A program made the translations under genes and the position numbers. 64,000 nucleotides of DNA from contig NZ_NISU01000001.1 in assembly GCF_002335805.1 (NCBI RefSeq), positions 566,079-630,078 of the forward strand, in the 5' to 3' direction. Shown piece by piece: positions 17,763 to 29,826 of the stretch. The stretch's first letter is position 1; every line of letters begins with the position of its first letter. This stretch comes from Bacillus sp. FJAT-45350. Its GTDB lineage: Bacteria > Bacillota > Bacilli > Bacillales > NISU01. The notes below the pieces were generated by a model, which did no database searches, was not told the origin of the DNA, and saw only the letters and a list, made by a program, of their open reading frames with translations.

Positions 17763-18482
17763 ATGAGTAAGTATAAACGTATCATATTAAAACTAAGCGG
17801 CGAAGCCTTAGCTGGAGAGCAAGGATATGGTATTGATCCTTCTATTATTCAATCAATTGCAAAACAGATTAAGGAAATTATAGAGCTTGATGTAGAAGTT
17901 GCGGTTGTTGTAGGTGGAGGAAACATCTGGAGAGGGATGGCAGGTAGTGCAAAAGGCATGGACCGTGCTACGGCTGATTACATGGGAATGTTAGCTACTG
18001 TAATGAATTCTCTAGCATTACAGGATAGTCTTGAAAATATAGAAGTAGAAACTCGTGTTCAAACTTCGATAGAGATGAGACAAGTAGCAGAGCCATATAT
18101 TCGTCGAAAAGCGATTCGACACCTTGAGAAAAAGCGTGTTGTTATTTTCGCAGCAGGAACAGGTAATCCATACTTCTCAACTGACACAACTGCAGCTTTA
18201 AGAGCAGCTGAAATAGAAGCTGAAGTTATTCTAATGGCAAAAAACAAAGTTGATGGAGTATATAGTGCGGATCCAAGTGTTGATGCAACAGCTAAGAAAT
18301 ACCAAACGATTACATATCTAGACCTATTAAAAGATGGATTAGCTGTAATGGATTCAACTGCGTCATCACTATGTATGGATAATGATATTCAACTGATTGT
18401 ATTCTCAATTATGGAAGAAGGAAACATTAAACGTGCAGTACTTGGTGAAGAAATTGGTACAATAGTAAGGGGGAACTCATAA
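17763..18482 (+). CDS. pyrH: Uridylate kinase (UMP kinase)
   Basis: PyrH phosphorylates UMP to UDP using ATP and belongs to the amino-acid-kinase fold, unlike eukaryotic UMP kinases. ATG at 17763 gives 239 residues; TTG at 17751 overlaps the ribosome site TTGGAGG. Motifs include [29 protein letters not shown] and [20 protein letters not shown]. Its last base is shared with the frr start, so the two are probably translated together. Confidence 0.97.
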   Translation: MSKYKRIILKLSGEALAGEQGYGIDPSIIQSIAKQIKEIIELDVEVAVVVGGGNIWRGMAGSAKGMDRATADYMGMLATVMNSLALQDSLENIEVETRVQTSIEMRQVAEPYIRRKAIRHLEKKRVVIFAAGTGNPYFSTDTTAALRAAEIEAEVILMAKNKVDGVYSADPSVDATAKKYQTITYLDLLKDGLAVMDSTASSLCMDNDIQLIVFSIMEEGNIKRAVLGEEIGTIVRGNS

Positions 18483-19039
18483 TGTCAAAAGAAGTAATCC
18501 AAGATGGAAAAGAACGTATGAAAAAAGCGATCGAATCACTTTCACGCGAATTAGCTACGTTACGTGCCGGTCGTGCGAACCCATCTATTTTAGATAAGAT
18601 TGTTGTCGAATATTACGGGGCACCAACTCCGTTAAATCAATTAGCGACTATTTCAGTGCCCGAGGCAAGATTGCTTGCTATTCAGCCATTCGATAAAACA
18701 TCAATCGGAGAAATTGAAAAGGCAATTCAAAAATCAGAGCTTGGCCTTACACCATCAAATGATGGAACTTTAATTCGTATCGTGATTCCTGCATTAACAG
18801 AGGAACGTCGTAAAGAATTAGTTAAACTAGTTAAAAAGTATGGTGAAGACGCGAAAGTAGCTGTTCGTAATGTAAGACGTGATACAAATGACGAACTTAA
18901 AAAGTTACAAAAAGACGGAGAAATGACAGAGGATGAGTTACGCCGTTCTACTGAAGATGTTCAAAAACTAACAGACAGTCATATCGAAGAGATTGATTCA
19001 GTTACATCAAATAAAGAAAAAGAAATCATGGAAGTATAA
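18482..19039 (+). CDS. frr: Ribosome recycling factor
   Basis: RRF splits post-termination ribosomes together with EF-G. The 185-residue product has the three-helix-bundle signature: [52 protein letters not shown], and later [27 protein letters not shown]. The length is exact for the family. Its ATG overlaps the pyrH stop by one base, preceded by AAGGGGG. A 250-base stretch without a recognised gene follows before uppS. Confidence 0.97.
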   Translation: MSKEVIQDGKERMKKAIESLSRELATLRAGRANPSILDKIVVEYYGAPTPLNQLATISVPEARLLAIQPFDKTSIGEIEKAIQKSELGLTPSNDGTLIRIVIPALTEERRKELVKLVKKYGEDAKVAVRNVRRDTNDELKKLQKDGEMTEDELRRSTEDVQKLTDSHIEEIDSVTSNKEKEIMEV

Positions 19040-19289
19040 AGGATTTCAAGGTAAAATAGAATAATGTAATAGACCCTCTCATTTTTAGTGCATATTCAAT
19101 AAGGAGGATAACGAGAGGCAGAGAAAATCGAGGAAGTATAGTTTTGGATTATTATGTATTTAGTCCAAGCACATGCTGACGAAGAGATTCACCGCCAATC
19201 GTTCTCAAGCTTATGAATATTCTCTTGTAGGGGGGTTTTTTTACACCATTTTGATGTAAAAGATGAGATTGTTGGTGGAGGACATACAA

Positions 19290-20057
19290 ATGCTTGAAAA
19301 ATTTTCGAAGTGGAAAGCGGAGCGTGAAACAAAATCTCCTTCATACGATGTAGGAACTGAAAATGTTCCTAAACATGTGGCGATAATAATGGATGGTAAT
19401 GGCAGATGGGCTAAGAACCGTGGGTTACCTAGAGTGGCTGGTCACCGTGAGGGAATGAAAGTTATTAATAAAATAGTATCAAAATCAAACGAAATTGGTG
19501 TAGAGGTACTAACTCTCTATGCATTTTCAACGGAAAACTGGAAGCGCCCGAAAACAGAGGTTGATTTTTTAATGAGGCTACCCGAACGATTTTTGAGCAT
19601 TGAGCTTCCGAAATTAATCGAGGAAAATGTGAGAGTCCGTTTAATGGGTAGTACAGAAAATTTACCAGATCATACTTTACGTGCAGTAGAAACTGCAGTT
19701 GAGAAGACAAAACATAATACAGGACTTATTTTAAACTTCGCATTAAATTACGGAAGTCGTTTTGAAATGGTAAAGGCTGTTCAAAAAATTGTTGAAAAGG
19801 CAAAGGATAACCACATATCAGTAGAAGAAATTGATGAATCAATTATTGCTAGTCATCTAATGACAAATAATTTAAGAGACCCTGACTTATTAATTCGTAC
19901 GAGCGGTGAAGTAAGATTAAGCAATTTTATGCTTTGGCAATTGGCTTATAGTGAATTTTGGTTTACAGAAGTACTTTGGCCTGACTTTACAGAAGACCAT
20001 TATGTTGAAGCAATACGTGTATATCAGAATAGAGCTCGGAGATACGGAGGCGTTTAG
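19290..20057 (+). CDS. uppS: Undecaprenyl diphosphate synthase (isoprenyl transferase)
   Basis: UppS condenses eight isopentenyl diphosphates onto farnesyl diphosphate to make the C55 carrier for cell-wall synthesis. The ATG at 19290 lies eight bases after GGTGGAGG; an ATG at 19263 lacks a ribosome site. In the 255 residues, D35 of IIMDGNGRWAKNRG is the essential aspartate. The motifs YAFSTENWKRP, LILNFALNYGSR and LIRTSGEVRLSNFMLWQ confirm the cis-prenyltransferase family. cdsA follows 16 bases later. Confidence 0.96.
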   Translation: MLEKFSKWKAERETKSPSYDVGTENVPKHVAIIMDGNGRWAKNRGLPRVAGHREGMKVINKIVSKSNEIGVEVLTLYAFSTENWKRPKTEVDFLMRLPERFLSIELPKLIEENVRVRLMGSTENLPDHTLRAVETAVEKTKHNTGLILNFALNYGSRFEMVKAVQKIVEKAKDNHISVEEIDESIIASHLMTNNLRDPDLLIRTSGEVRLSNFMLWQLAYSEFWFTEVLWPDFTEDHYVEAIRVYQNRARRYGGV

Positions 20058-20073
20058 ACAAAGGAGGAATGAC

Positions 20074-20871
20074 ATGAAGCAGCGTATCATTACTGGAATA
20101 ATTGGTGGGGCTCTATTTCTAAGCTTAGTAGTAGTGGGTGGACTGCCGTTTACTATTTTTATTGTATTCGTAGCATCATTAGCTATGATGGAGCTACTAA
20201 GAATGAAAAAGATACCTCCTATTTCTTTTATTGGTTTCGTTAGTCTATTAATGATGTGGTTATTAGTTGTACCGGCCCATTGGGTAGACTTTGGTGTAAT
20301 ATCCCACTTGTCAAAAGTGGAAATATTCATTTTTATGATTATATTTTTATTGATGTTAACGGTATTGACTAAAAATACGTTTACGTTTGATGAAGTAGGA
20401 TTTGTTATATTATCTTCAGTGTATGTTGGCTTTGGTTTTCATTATTTAATTATGAGTAGAGCTATTGAAGGCAATGGAATGGCTATCGTTTTTTTTGTAT
20501 TATTTGCAATTTGGGCTACTGATTCAGGAGCTTATTTCGTTGGTCGTTCTTTAGGGAAACGTAAACTTTGGCCTGATATAAGCCCGAAGAAAACAATTGA
20601 GGGCTCAATTGGAGGGATCATTTGTGCACTTTTTATTGGTGTTATATTTCAATGGGTATCTCCAGTATTTGACTCTTGGGTAATTATGACATTAGTCGTG
20701 TTTGTAACTTCTATATTTGGACAATTAGGGGATTTAGTTGAATCGGCATTAAAGCGACATTATTCGGTAAAAGATTCAGGAAATGTACTACCTGGACACG
20801 GAGGCATTTTAGACCGTTTTGATAGCTTAATTTATGTCATGCCAATTTTATATTTGCTACAATTAATATAA
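20074..20871 (+). CDS. cdsA: Phosphatidate cytidylyltransferase
   Basis: CdsA makes CDP-diacylglycerol from phosphatidate and CTP, the branch point for membrane phospholipids. AAGGAGG precedes the ATG at 20074; the open frame also extends upstream inside uppS but that part is not coding. The 265 residues are very hydrophobic, with about eight membrane helices, and end with the family signature KRHYSVKDSGNVLPGHGGILDRFDS. Downstream, pgsA (60265) uses its product. Confidence 0.96.
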   Translation: MKQRIITGIIGGALFLSLVVVGGLPFTIFIVFVASLAMMELLRMKKIPPISFIGFVSLLMMWLLVVPAHWVDFGVISHLSKVEIFIFMIIFLLMLTVLTKNTFTFDEVGFVILSSVYVGFGFHYLIMSRAIEGNGMAIVFFVLFAIWATDSGAYFVGRSLGKRKLWPDISPKKTIEGSIGGIICALFIGVIFQWVSPVFDSWVIMTLVVFVTSIFGQLGDLVESALKRHYSVKDSGNVLPGHGGILDRFDSLIYVMPILYLLQLI

Positions 20872-20911
20872 AGCCCCATAAATACATATATTTTTATAGA
20901 GGATGGATCGG

Positions 20912-22063
20912 ATGAAAAAAATTAGCTTATTAGGGTCTACAGGTTCAATCGGAACGCAAACCTTGGATATTCTTGAACAACATCCAGATAAATTTTCTCT
21001 TGTGGCTATGTCAATAGGAAAGAATATGGAACTAGCACTTGAACAAATTAAAAAGTTTTCTCCGAAGTTAGTTTCAGTTGCTACAAAAGAAATTGCAGAA
21101 GAAATGAAACTACTTGTTCCCCCATCAACGAAAATAGTTTATGGTGAGGATGGATTACTTGAAGCGGCAACATATCATGAAGCTACTATTTTAGTGAATG
21201 CCGTTATAGGAAGTGTGGGGCTTGGACCTACTCTAGCAGCAATTAGAGAAGGTAAAACAATAGCGATTGCTAATAAAGAAACGTTGGTAACTGCTGGTCA
21301 TATCGTGACGGAAATGGCAAAAAAATATAACGTGCCTTTACTTCCTGTAGATAGTGAACATTCTGCTATTTTTCAATCACTAGAAGGACAAGATAAATCA
21401 GCTATTGAAAAATTAATTTTAACAGCATCCGGTGGAAGTTTCAGAGATAAAACACGTGAAGAATTAACTAGAGTAACAGTAAAAGAAGCGCTTAACCATC
21501 CCAATTGGTCAATGGGTGCGAAAATAACAATTGACTCTGCTACGATGATGAATAAAGGGCTTGAGGTAATTGAGGCTCACTGGCTATTTAAGGTGCCATA
21601 TGAGAAAATTGAAGTATTATTGCATAAAGAAAGTATTATTCACTCCATGGTTGAATATATCGATAGAAGTGTCATTGCACAACTAGGTACACCAGATATG
21701 AGAGTTCCGATTCAATACGCATTAAGCTACCCTAGTAGACTTGAATTGCCACAGACAGATAGGTTAAACTTATCGGATATTGGAGCATTACATTTTGGGA
21801 AGCCGGATTTTGAACGTTATCGATGCTTACAATTTGCATACGAAGCAGGAAGAATTGGTGGTACACTGCCGACTGTTCTAAATGCAGCGAATGAAGTAGC
21901 AGTTGCAGAATTCTTGGCTGGAAAGGTATCGTTTTTAGGAATTGAGGACCTAATTGAACAAGCGCTTGAACGACACGATGTTATTCATTCTCCAAATTTA
22001 GAGGAAATAATTACTGTTGATAAAGAAACAAGAACGTTTGTATTATCAGCAGTTACTAATTAA
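20912..22063 (+). CDS. dxr: 1-deoxy-D-xylulose 5-phosphate reductoisomerase
   Basis: Dxr converts DXP to methylerythritol phosphate with NADPH, the committed step of the MEP isoprenoid pathway that supplies UppS. The ATG at 20912 gives 383 residues, the length of the B. subtilis enzyme; the ATG at 20903 is inside the ribosome site. Motifs: nucleotide-binding [14 protein letters not shown] at the N-terminus, [21 protein letters not shown], the flexible loop ASGGSFRD, and [18 protein letters not shown]. Confidence 0.97.
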   Translation: MKKISLLGSTGSIGTQTLDILEQHPDKFSLVAMSIGKNMELALEQIKKFSPKLVSVATKEIAEEMKLLVPPSTKIVYGEDGLLEAATYHEATILVNAVIGSVGLGPTLAAIREGKTIAIANKETLVTAGHIVTEMAKKYNVPLLPVDSEHSAIFQSLEGQDKSAIEKLILTASGGSFRDKTREELTRVTVKEALNHPNWSMGAKITIDSATMMNKGLEVIEAHWLFKVPYEKIEVLLHKESIIHSMVEYIDRSVIAQLGTPDMRVPIQYALSYPSRLELPQTDRLNLSDIGALHFGKPDFERYRCLQFAYEAGRIGGTLPTVLNAANEVAVAEFLAGKVSFLGIEDLIEQALERHDVIHSPNLEEIITVDKETRTFVLSAVTN

Positions 22064-22126
22064 AGACGAGAGTCACTTCAATGAAAGTGAGGATTGGCTT
22101 ATTCATTAAAAGGACGGAGGTACTAA

Positions 22127-23380
22127 GTGAATACACTAATTTCGATTATTATTATTTTTGGATTGCTCGTATTTATCCACGAATGGGGGCATCTATATTT
22201 TGCCAAAAGGGCTGGAATACTTTGTCGTGAGTTTGCGATTGGCTTTGGACCTAAAATTTTCTCATTTAAAAAGGATGAAACAGTATATACGATTCGTTTA
22301 CTCCCGTTAGGTGGATTTGTTCGAATGGCAGGGGAGGATCCTGAGTCAATTCAAATAAAACCAGGCTTTGAAGTTGGACTTGTTTTTAATGGAAATAATA
22401 AAGTTTCACAAATAATCGTGAATAACAAATCAAAGCATCAAGACGCAAAGGTTGTTACTGTCGAGCACATTGATTTAGAAAGAGAGCTAGTTATTACTGC
22501 TTATGAAGATGATGTGCTGCAAAAGTTTAAGGTTGATGAAAAAGCAGAACTAATCTACGATGAGCAACCGACACAAATTGCTCCATATGACCGACAGTTT
22601 GGTTCAAAGACTATACCTCAAAGGGCTATGGCAATTTTTGCTGGTCCATTAATGAATTTTGTACTAGCATTTGTGATTTTGACGATCTTTGCCCTTTTAC
22701 AAGGGACACCTGTAGACCAATCAAAAGTTGGGATGATTTCTCCAGAAGGAGCTGCATTTGAAGCAGGGTTACAGGAAAATGACCGAATACTAGCTATAAA
22801 TGGTCAAAGGCTTGAAACATGGAATGATTTAACTACAGTAATTCAGCAACATCCAAATCAGGAACTAACTTTTGAAATTGAAAGAGACGGTATGCAAAGT
22901 ACTGTTCAAGTAACTCCTGATGAGAGAGTTGGACAACATGGTGATAAAGAGGGCTTTATCGGTGTCGGCCAAGCGACTGAATTTTCTATCTTAGGTTCTG
23001 TAAAATATGGTGTAACAGAAACATACATGTTTACAGTTTTGATTCTTGAAGCTCTTGGTATGCTAGTGACTGGTCAATTTTCATTAGATCATTTAGCAGG
23101 GCCGGTTGGGATTTATAACTATACTGGTGAGGCTGCAGCTATGGGGATTTTCGTGTTAATGAAGTGGGCAGCGATTTTAAGTGTTAACTTAGGTATTATC
23201 AACCTATTACCACTTCCTGCATTAGATGGTGGTCGATTAATGTTTATTGGATTAGAAGCTGTTAGAGGCAAACCTGTTGATCCACAAAAAGAAGGAATGG
23301 TTCACTTTATCGGATTTGCACTTTTAATGTTATTGATGCTTGTTGTAACATGGAACGATATTAATAAGTTTTTCTTATAG
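22127..23380 (+). CDS. rseP: Intramembrane site-2 zinc metalloprotease RseP/RasP
   Basis: RasP cleaves membrane substrates such as anti-sigma factors and signal-peptide remnants within the bilayer. It starts with GTG at 22127. The 417 residues hold the zinc motif HEWGH (H18, E19, H22) in the first membrane helix, a PDZ domain (about 200-280; [26 protein letters not shown]), and the third metal-ligand motif LPALDGGRL near the C-terminus. Four membrane helices are expected. It sits between dxr and proS as in B. subtilis, and a terminator follows. Confidence 0.96.
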   Translation: MNTLISIIIIFGLLVFIHEWGHLYFAKRAGILCREFAIGFGPKIFSFKKDETVYTIRLLPLGGFVRMAGEDPESIQIKPGFEVGLVFNGNNKVSQIIVNNKSKHQDAKVVTVEHIDLERELVITAYEDDVLQKFKVDEKAELIYDEQPTQIAPYDRQFGSKTIPQRAMAIFAGPLMNFVLAFVILTIFALLQGTPVDQSKVGMISPEGAAFEAGLQENDRILAINGQRLETWNDLTTVIQQHPNQELTFEIERDGMQSTVQVTPDERVGQHGDKEGFIGVGQATEFSILGSVKYGVTETYMFTVLILEALGMLVTGQFSLDHLAGPVGIYNYTGEAAAMGIFVLMKWAAILSVNLGIINLLPLPALDGGRLMFIGLEAVRGKPVDPQKEGMVHFIGFALLMLLMLVVTWNDINKFFL

Positions 23381-23397
23381 AATTTATATGAAAACTA

Positions 23398-23434
23398 GTC
23401 CCCTTTTGAAAAAGCATTTAAAAGGGGGACTTTT
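23398..23434 (+). terminator. Terminator between rseP and proS
   Basis: GTCCCCTTTT (23398-23407) pairs with AAAAGGGGGAC (23420-23430) with one bulged base, followed by four Ts and then CT. Confidence 0.75.
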
Positions 23435-23484
23435 CTATGAATTGTAATTTGAAGTCTACTAGTTGGAGAAGGAAGGGACATTTT

Positions 23485-25197
23485 ATGAAACAAAGCTTAT
23501 ATATGCTTCCAACATTACGTGATGTACCTGCTGATGCAGAGATTTCTAGTCACCAGTTAATGTTGAGAGCCGGTATGATCCGTCAAACTGCTTCCGGTAT
23601 TTATTCGTATTTACCATTAGGAAAGCGTGTATTAAAAAAGGTTGAAGAAATTATACGTGAGGAAATGGATAATTCCAGTGCACAGGAAGTTCTAATGCCT
23701 GCGATTCAACCAGCAGAGCTGTGGGAAGAGTCAGGACGCTTAGCAGATTATGGTCCTGAGTTAATGCGTTTAAAAGACCGGCATGAACGTGACTTCGTAT
23801 TAGGTGCTACTCATGAGGAAGTTATTACGAGTTTAGTACGTGATGATATTAAATCCTATAAGAAACTACCTGTAAACCTCTATCAAATTCAAACGAAGTA
23901 TCGTGATGAGCGTAGACCACGCTTTGGAGTGTTACGTTCTCGTGAGTTTATTATGAAGGATGCTTATTCCTTTGATACATCTCAAGAAGGTCTTGATGAA
24001 AGCTATCAAAACATGTATAACGCTTATGAGAGGATTTTTTCTAGATGTGGCTTAAACTATAGAGCGGTTGAAGCTGATAGCGGGGCTATTGGTGGAACTG
24101 ATACGCACGAATTTATGGTGTTATCAGAAGTAGGAGAAGATACAATTGCTTACTCTGATTCTTCAGATTTTGCAGCAAATATTGAGATTGCGCCTGTAAA
24201 AGGAAATTATGAAAAGAGTGGAGAAGCTTTAGAAACTCTTGAAAAAATTGAAACACCTAATATGAAATCGATCGAAGAATTAGTATCTTCGTTAAATGTT
24301 GATGCGAAGCAGTTAATTAAATCTATTTTATTTATTGTAAATGAGGAACCTGTTTTAGTATTAGTACGTGGAGATCATGAAATTAATGATATTAAAGTTT
24401 CAAATCTATTTGACAAAGCAACGGTGGAGTTAGCAACAGCAGAAGAAACACAAAACTATATGAAGTGTAAAGTTGGTTATGTAGGACCTATTCATGTTCC
24501 TGATGGGGTTAAGGTTGTAGCTGATGAAGCTGTCGAATATGTTGTTAATGGGATTTGTGGAGCTAACGAAGTAGATTTCCACTATAAAAATGTTAATGTA
24601 GAACGTGACTTTAACGTTGAGCAATTTGCAGATTTACGTTTTATTAAAGAAGGAGATCCATCACCTTGTGGAAATGGTACGATTCAATTTGCTAAAGGTG
24701 TTGAGGTAGGTCATGTATTTAAGTTAGGAACTAAATATAGTGAGGCTCTTGGAGCTACTTACTTAGATGAAAATGGGAAGTCTCAAACGATGATTATGGG
24801 CTGTTATGGTATTGGAGTGTCAAGAACAGTTGCTGCTGTTGTTGAACAATGTCACGATGAGAACGGAATCGTATGGCCACCTTCAGTAGCTCCATTTGCT
24901 ATTCATTTAATTGCAATAAATGTAAAGAATGAAGAGCAAAAACAATTAAGTGATAGCCTTTATGACGAGTTAAAGTCAAATGGCTTTTCTGTTCTATACG
25001 ATGATAGAAATGAAAGAGCTGGTGTAAAATTCAAAGATTCTGATTTAGTTGGTTTACCGATTCGTATTGGTGTTGGGAAGCGGGCGTCTGAAGGAATTGT
25101 AGAAGTGAAGATTCGAAAAACTGGTGAAATGCTTGAAGTAGAAGTGGACAAGCTATTGACAACATTAAAAGAAGAACTACAAAAGCTAGAAAATTAA
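23485..25197 (+). CDS. proS: Prolyl-tRNA synthetase (bacterial type, with editing domain)
   Basis: ProS charges tRNA-Pro. The ATG at 23485 is preceded by AGAAGGAAGGG; a further ATG at 23437 lies in the terminator region and is rejected. The 570 residues show class II motifs, including the TGATHEE-like [38 protein letters not shown] (motif 2), and [14 protein letters not shown] (motif 3). A YbaK-type editing insertion spans about 225-405. The C-terminal anticodon-binding domain follows ([26 protein letters not shown]). Confidence 0.97.
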   Translation: MKQSLYMLPTLRDVPADAEISSHQLMLRAGMIRQTASGIYSYLPLGKRVLKKVEEIIREEMDNSSAQEVLMPAIQPAELWEESGRLADYGPELMRLKDRHERDFVLGATHEEVITSLVRDDIKSYKKLPVNLYQIQTKYRDERRPRFGVLRSREFIMKDAYSFDTSQEGLDESYQNMYNAYERIFSRCGLNYRAVEADSGAIGGTDTHEFMVLSEVGEDTIAYSDSSDFAANIEIAPVKGNYEKSGEALETLEKIETPNMKSIEELVSSLNVDAKQLIKSILFIVNEEPVLVLVRGDHEINDIKVSNLFDKATVELATAEETQNYMKCKVGYVGPIHVPDGVKVVADEAVEYVVNGICGANEVDFHYKNVNVERDFNVEQFADLRFIKEGDPSPCGNGTIQFAKGVEVGHVFKLGTKYSEALGATYLDENGKSQTMIMGCYGIGVSRTVAAVVEQCHDENGIVWPPSVAPFAIHLIAINVKNEEQKQLSDSLYDELKSNGFSVLYDDRNERAGVKFKDSDLVGLPIRIGVGKRASEGIVEVKIRKTGEMLEVEVDKLLTTLKEELQKLEN

Positions 25198-25216
25198 AGA
25201 ATGGGTTAATATAAGT

Positions 25217-25272
25217 AGCAATGTCTATCATTGCTTCAGGGGATGTCTAAGAGGCATCCCCATTCCCTTTTC
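25217..25272 (+). terminator. Two adjacent hairpins between proS and polC
   Basis: AGCAATG/CATTGCT (25217-25235, five-base loop) is followed by GGGGATG/CATCCCC (25239-25261) and a T-rich but interrupted tail. The second is probably a weak terminator, so some read-through into polC is likely. Confidence 0.6.
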
Positions 25273-25302
25273 TATACTTAAACTACTAAGGGGGAGAAAC
25301 TA

Positions 25303-28300
25303 GTGAGTCAAGAAGATTTGAGGAAAGAACGGTTCCAACTGTTACTCGAGCAAATCCTATTACCTACAGATGTACTAGAAAAACAATTTCAGCACGGAAA
25401 AATAGAAAAACTCACGATATATAAAGAAAAAAAGCAATGGCACTTTCTTTTTCGTTTAGAATCAGTTCTGCCCGTTTTAGTGTACCAGCTATTTGCTGAA
25501 AGGATTAGATTATCTTTTGAGCATATTGCCTCTGTTTCTTTTACTATCTCCTATGAAAATAATGAGGTAAGTGAAACTGTATTACATGATTATTGGGAAA
25601 CGATGGTCACTCAGCTTGATGGAATATCAAACGGGTTAAAGGGATTATTAGAAAGTCAAAAGCCTAAGCTTGTTAATGGAAGACAGTTAATAGTTGAAGT
25701 GCGAAATGAAACAGAAGCAGTCGCATTAAAACGAAAACTTCCAATACCATTACATGATGTGTTACGTCAATTTGGCTTTCCAGAATTTTTAGTTGAAGCA
25801 GAAGTAAAGGAATCAGCACAAGAGTTTGAAAAATTCGTAGAGCAGAGACAGCAAGAGGATCACTCAAAGGTTATTGAAGCGATGCTTGAAAAGAAAAAGG
25901 TTGAGCAAAAGGCTGGAAATAGAGATTCAAATGAGGCATTTGTACTTGGGTACCCTATTAAAGATGAACCAGTCCCTCTCGAATCAATTGTTGATGAGGA
26001 ACGTCGAATAACTGTACAAGGGTACGTATTCTTTGCTGAAACTCGTGAACTACGAAGTGGTAGAACTCTTCTTACGTTTAAAATTACCGACTATACAGAT
26101 TCAATTCTTGTAAAAATATTCTCTCGAGATAAAGAGGATGTACCATTACTAGAGTCAGTAAAAAAAGGAATGTGGCTTAAAGTACGAGGCGGAATTCAAA
26201 ATGATACCTTTGTTCGTGATTTGGTTATGATTGCTAATGACATCAATCAAGTGAAGGCTATTGAACGTGTTGATAAAGCGCCAGATGACGGAAAGCGAGT
26301 AGAGCTACATCTTCATACAACAATGAGTCAAATGGATGGTATTACGTCTGCAGGTCGTTATGTAGAGCAAGCCGCTAAGTGGGGACATAAAGCTATTGCC
26401 ATTACAGATCATGGTGTTGTTCAATCTTATCCTGAGGCCTATTCAGTTGGTAAAAAGAATGGGATTAAGGTCTTATTTGGTTTAGAAGCAAACTTAGTCG
26501 ATGATGGTGTACCTATTGCCTACAATGAAGCTAATCGCAATCTACAAGAAGATACCTTTGTTGTATTTGACGTTGAAACAACTGGACTATCAGCAGTTTA
26601 TAATACAATAATTGAGCTGGCAGCAGTAAAAATTATAAATGGAGAAATAATAGACCGCTTTGAATCATTTGCTGACCCTCATGAACCACTATCAAAAATT
26701 ATTATCGAACTTACAGGGATAACAGATGATATGGTTCAAGGTGCACCAGAAGTAGACCAAGTACTGAAGGATTTCCATGAATTTGTTGGTGATGCAGTAC
26801 TCGTTGCACATAACGCTAGCTTTGATATGGGATTCTTAAATGTAGGCTATCGAAAAATTGGATTAGGAGAAGCAACAAATCCAGTAGTAGATACATTAGA
26901 ACTAGGTCGATTTTTATACCCTGAGTTAAAAAACCACCGTCTAAATACATTGTGTAAGAAGTTTGATATAGAGCTAGTCAGTCACCATAGAGCAATTTAT
27001 GATGCAGAAGCAACAGGCTATTTATTATGGAAAATGGTAAAAGATGCAGCCGAACGAGAAATACTGTATCATGACCAACTCAATAATAATATGGGAAAAG
27101 GTGATTTTCATCGCCTACGTCCATCCCACTGTATTTTACTTGCTCAAAATCAGGAAGGCTTAAAAAATCTTTATCAGTTAGTTTCATTATCCCATATTGA
27201 ATACTTCTTCCGTACACCAAGAATTCCACGCTCAGCTCTACAAAAATATCGTAATGGGATATTAGTTGGCACTGCTTGTGATAAAGGTGAAGTATTTGAA
27301 GGTATGATGCAAAAGTCTCCAGAAGAGGTTGAAGAGATTGCTAAGTTCTATGATTATTTGGAGATTCAGCCTTTGTCTAATTATGAACACCTTATTGAAC
27401 GGGAACTAGTGAAAAACGAAGCATCACTACAGGAGATTGTTACTAATATAGTTACACTAGGAGAAAAGTTAGATAAGCCAGTAGTTGCTACTGGGAATGT
27501 TCATTATTTAGAACCGAATGATTATATTTATCGAAAAATATTAATAGCTTCGCAAGGTGGGGCAAATCCATTAAATAAGCAAAAGTTACCTGAAGTTCAT
27601 TTGAGAACAACAGATGAAATGCTTGAATGCTTTGAGTTTTTAGGGGAGGAAAAGGCAAAGAAGGTTGTTGTAGACGACCCACAATATATTGCAGAACAAA
27701 TCGAAGAAATTCAGCCGATTCCAGATGATTTATATACACCGAAAATTGAAGGTGCTGACGAAGAAATTAGGGAAATGAGTTATTCTCGAGCAAAAAGTAT
27801 TTATGGGGAAGATTTACCAGAAATTGTAGAAGCACGAATTGAAAAGGAATTAAAGAGTATCATTGGACACGGATTTGCTGTAATCTATCTTATTTCTCAT
27901 AAACTTGTGAATAAGTCATTAAATGATGGTTACCTCGTTGGCTCCCGTGGATCGGTTGGTTCATCATTGGTTGCGACGTTGACCGAAATTACCGAGGTTA
28001 ATCCGTTACCCCCTCACTATGTATGTCCAGATTGTCACCATTCTCACTTTTTTGACGATGGTTCAGTAGGATCAGGTTATGATTTACCAGATAAGGACTG
28101 CACAGAGTGTGGGGCGATATATGTAAAAGATGGACAAGATATACCATTCGAAACATTCCTAGGCTTTAAAGGGGATAAAGTTCCTGATATCGATTTAAAC
28201 TTCTCAGGTGACTATCAGCCAAGAGCACATAACTACACAAAAGAATTATTTGGTGAGGAATATGTGTATCGCGCAGGAACGATTGGTACAGTTGCAGAGA

Positions 28301-29604
28301 AAACAGCCTATGGATATGTCAAAGGATATCAAAGTGACCATGATTTATTAATGCGTTCTGCTGAAATTGATAGACTTGTTGCTGGCTGTACCGGTGTTAA
28401 ACGAACAACTGGTCAGCATCCAGGTGGGATAATTGTTGTGCCAGATTATATGGATATTCATGATTTTTGCCCAATTCAATTCCCTGCGGACGATAAAAAT
28501 TCTGAATGGAAAACAACCCATTTTGATTTCCATTCGATCCATGATAATCTTCTCAAACTTGATATTTTAGGCCATGATGACCCAACAGTTATTAGAATGC
28601 TTCAGGATTTAAGTGGAATTGATCCTAAGACAATCCCAACAGACGATACTGAAGTCATGAAAATATTTAGTGGTCCTGATGTATTAGGGGTTACTGAAGA
28701 AGATATTTTATGTAAAACTGGAACGTACGGAATACCAGAATTTGGTACGCGATTTGTTCGTCAAATGTTAGAAGAAACGAAGCCAAGTACTTTCTCTGAA
28801 CTCGTCCAGATTTCGGGATTATCTCACGGAACTGATGTTTGGTTAAATAATGCTAATGAACTCATTTATAGTGGGACATGTGAGTTAAAGGACGTAATCG
28901 GTTGTCGTGATGATATAATGGTTTATTTAATTTACAAAGGGCTAGAACCTTCTTTAGCGTTCAAAATTATGGAGTTTGTACGTAAAGGAAAAGGGCTCCA
29001 AGAGGAATGGATTGAAGAAATGAAGAAACATGATGTACCAGATTGGTACATAGGTTCATGCTTAAAAATTAAGTATATGTTCCCTAAAGCACATGCGGCA
29101 GCATATGTATTGATGGCGGTACGTATTGCTTATTTTAAAGTCCATTTTCCGGTGCTATATTATGCAGCATACTTTACTGTTCGTGCTGATGATTTTGACT
29201 TGGATACGATGATTCGAGGATCTGCTGCTATAAAAGGAAAAATAGAAGAAATTAATGCGAAGGGCTTAGAGGCGTCACCTAAAGAGAAAAACGTGCTTCT
29301 AGTTTTAGAACTAGCCTTGGAAATGTGTGAGCGTGGTTTTTCATTCCAAAAGGTAGACTTGTATCGTTCTAGCGCAAATGAATTTATCGTTGAAGGAAAT
29401 AGTTTATTACCTCCATTTAATGCACTTACGGGTGTGGGAACGAATGCAGCACATAATATTGTAAAAGCAAGAGGAGAAAAGCATTTCCTTTCGAAAGAAG
29501 ATTTACAACAACGTAGTAAGTTAACGAAAACAGTTCTAGAACATTTAGACGATCATGGATGTTTAACTGATTTACCAGATTCGAATCAACTTTCATTGTT
29601 CTAA
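25303..29604 (+). CDS. polC: DNA polymerase III alpha subunit, Gram-positive PolC type
   Basis: PolC is the leading-strand replicative polymerase of low-GC Gram-positives with built-in 3'-5' proofreading. The GTG start at 25303 follows AAGGGGGA. The 1433 residues match the family length. In order: an N-terminal domain, an OB fold (about 235-310), a PHP domain starting [16 protein letters not shown] (about 330), into which a DnaQ-like exonuclease is inserted ([10 protein letters not shown] near 420 to [12 protein letters not shown] near 565), a zinc-binding segment (CPDC...CTEC), the catalytic palm ([12 protein letters not shown]) and the tail. Confidence 0.98.
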   Translation: MSQEDLRKERFQLLLEQILLPTDVLEKQFQHGKIEKLTIYKEKKQWHFLFRLESVLPVLVYQLFAERIRLSFEHIASVSFTISYENNEVSETVLHDYWETMVTQLDGISNGLKGLLESQKPKLVNGRQLIVEVRNETEAVALKRKLPIPLHDVLRQFGFPEFLVEAEVKESAQEFEKFVEQRQQEDHSKVIEAMLEKKKVEQKAGNRDSNEAFVLGYPIKDEPVPLESIVDEERRITVQGYVFFAETRELRSGRTLLTFKITDYTDSILVKIFSRDKEDVPLLESVKKGMWLKVRGGIQNDTFVRDLVMIANDINQVKAIERVDKAPDDGKRVELHLHTTMSQMDGITSAGRYVEQAAKWGHKAIAITDHGVVQSYPEAYSVGKKNGIKVLFGLEANLVDDGVPIAYNEANRNLQEDTFVVFDVETTGLSAVYNTIIELAAVKIINGEIIDRFESFADPHEPLSKIIIELTGITDDMVQGAPEVDQVLKDFHEFVGDAVLVAHNASFDMGFLNVGYRKIGLGEATNPVVDTLELGRFLYPELKNHRLNTLCKKFDIELVSHHRAIYDAEATGYLLWKMVKDAAEREILYHDQLNNNMGKGDFHRLRPSHCILLAQNQEGLKNLYQLVSLSHIEYFFRTPRIPRSALQKYRNGILVGTACDKGEVFEGMMQKSPEEVEEIAKFYDYLEIQPLSNYEHLIERELVKNEASLQEIVTNIVTLGEKLDKPVVATGNVHYLEPNDYIYRKILIASQGGANPLNKQKLPEVHLRTTDEMLECFEFLGEEKAKKVVVDDPQYIAEQIEEIQPIPDDLYTPKIEGADEEIREMSYSRAKSIYGEDLPEIVEARIEKELKSIIGHGFAVIYLISHKLVNKSLNDGYLVGSRGSVGSSLVATLTEITEVNPLPPHYVCPDCHHSHFFDDGSVGSGYDLPDKDCTECGAIYVKDGQDIPFETFLGFKGDKVPDIDLNFSGDYQPRAHNYTKELFGEEYVYRAGTIGTVAEKTAYGYVKGYQSDHDLLMRSAEIDRLVAGCTGVKRTTGQHPGGIIVVPDYMDIHDFCPIQFPADDKNSEWKTTHFDFHSIHDNLLKLDILGHDDPTVIRMLQDLSGIDPKTIPTDDTEVMKIFSGPDVLGVTEEDILCKTGTYGIPEFGTRFVRQMLEETKPSTFSELVQISGLSHGTDVWLNNANELIYSGTCELKDVIGCRDDIMVYLIYKGLEPSLAFKIMEFVRKGKGLQEEWIEEMKKHDVPDWYIGSCLKIKYMFPKAHAAAYVLMAVRIAYFKVHFPVLYYAAYFTVRADDFDLDTMIRGSAAIKGKIEEINAKGLEASPKEKNVLLVLELALEMCERGFSFQKVDLYRSSANEFIVEGNSLLPPFNALTGVGTNAAHNIVKARGEKHFLSKEDLQQRSKLTKTVLEHLDDHGCLTDLPDSNQLSLF

Positions 29605-29675
29605 TTGTTAGTTTCTAAAGCAGTTGCACGCCTTTATTACAAGGATTTGTGAGAGTTGGCTAACACGCCCATTCC

Positions 29676-29704
29676 TTGCATTTGTTCACCGGTTATGATA
29701 TTGT
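29676..29704 (+). promoter_or_regulatory. Candidate SigA promoter of the rimP-nusA-infB operon
   Basis: TTGCAT (29676-29681) and TATTGT (29699-29704) are spaced by 17 bases with an extended -10 TG. The -35 lies inside a 14-base sequence (29667-29680) that recurs exactly at the rpsO promoter. Confidence 0.55.
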
Positions 29705-29736
29705 ATTTATGGTAATACTTAGAATAGTGAACGGGG

Positions 29737-29760
29737 AAAGAGTGGGGCAACCCACTCTTT
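29737..29760 (+). terminator. Strong hairpin in the rimP leader (possible attenuator)
   Basis: A perfect 10-bp stem (29737-29746 with 29751-29760) closes a GCAA tetraloop. The right arm ends in TTT and is followed by CGTTTATTCT. It may terminate polC read-through or attenuate the upstream rimP promoter. Confidence 0.65.
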
Positions 29761-29798
29761 CGTTTATTCTATACACAATTCTGTATGAATTTATCAAC

Positions 29799-29826
29799 TT
29801 GAAATTAGGAAAAATAATTATATAAC
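29799..29826 (+). promoter_or_regulatory. Second candidate promoter upstream of rimP
   Basis: TTGAAA (29799-29804) and TATAAC (29821-29826) with a 16-base spacer lie downstream of the hairpin and about 80 bases before rimP. Confidence 0.45.

Noticed and set aside
19917-20330. Antisense open frame of 137 codons across uppS and cdsA
   Set aside because: It lies opposite two well-supported genes, has no ribosome site and its composition is that of a complement strand.
25217-25302. T-box or other riboswitch between proS and polC
   Set aside because: The hairpins lie after proS, not before it, and no T-box sequence is present; they look like a weak terminator.
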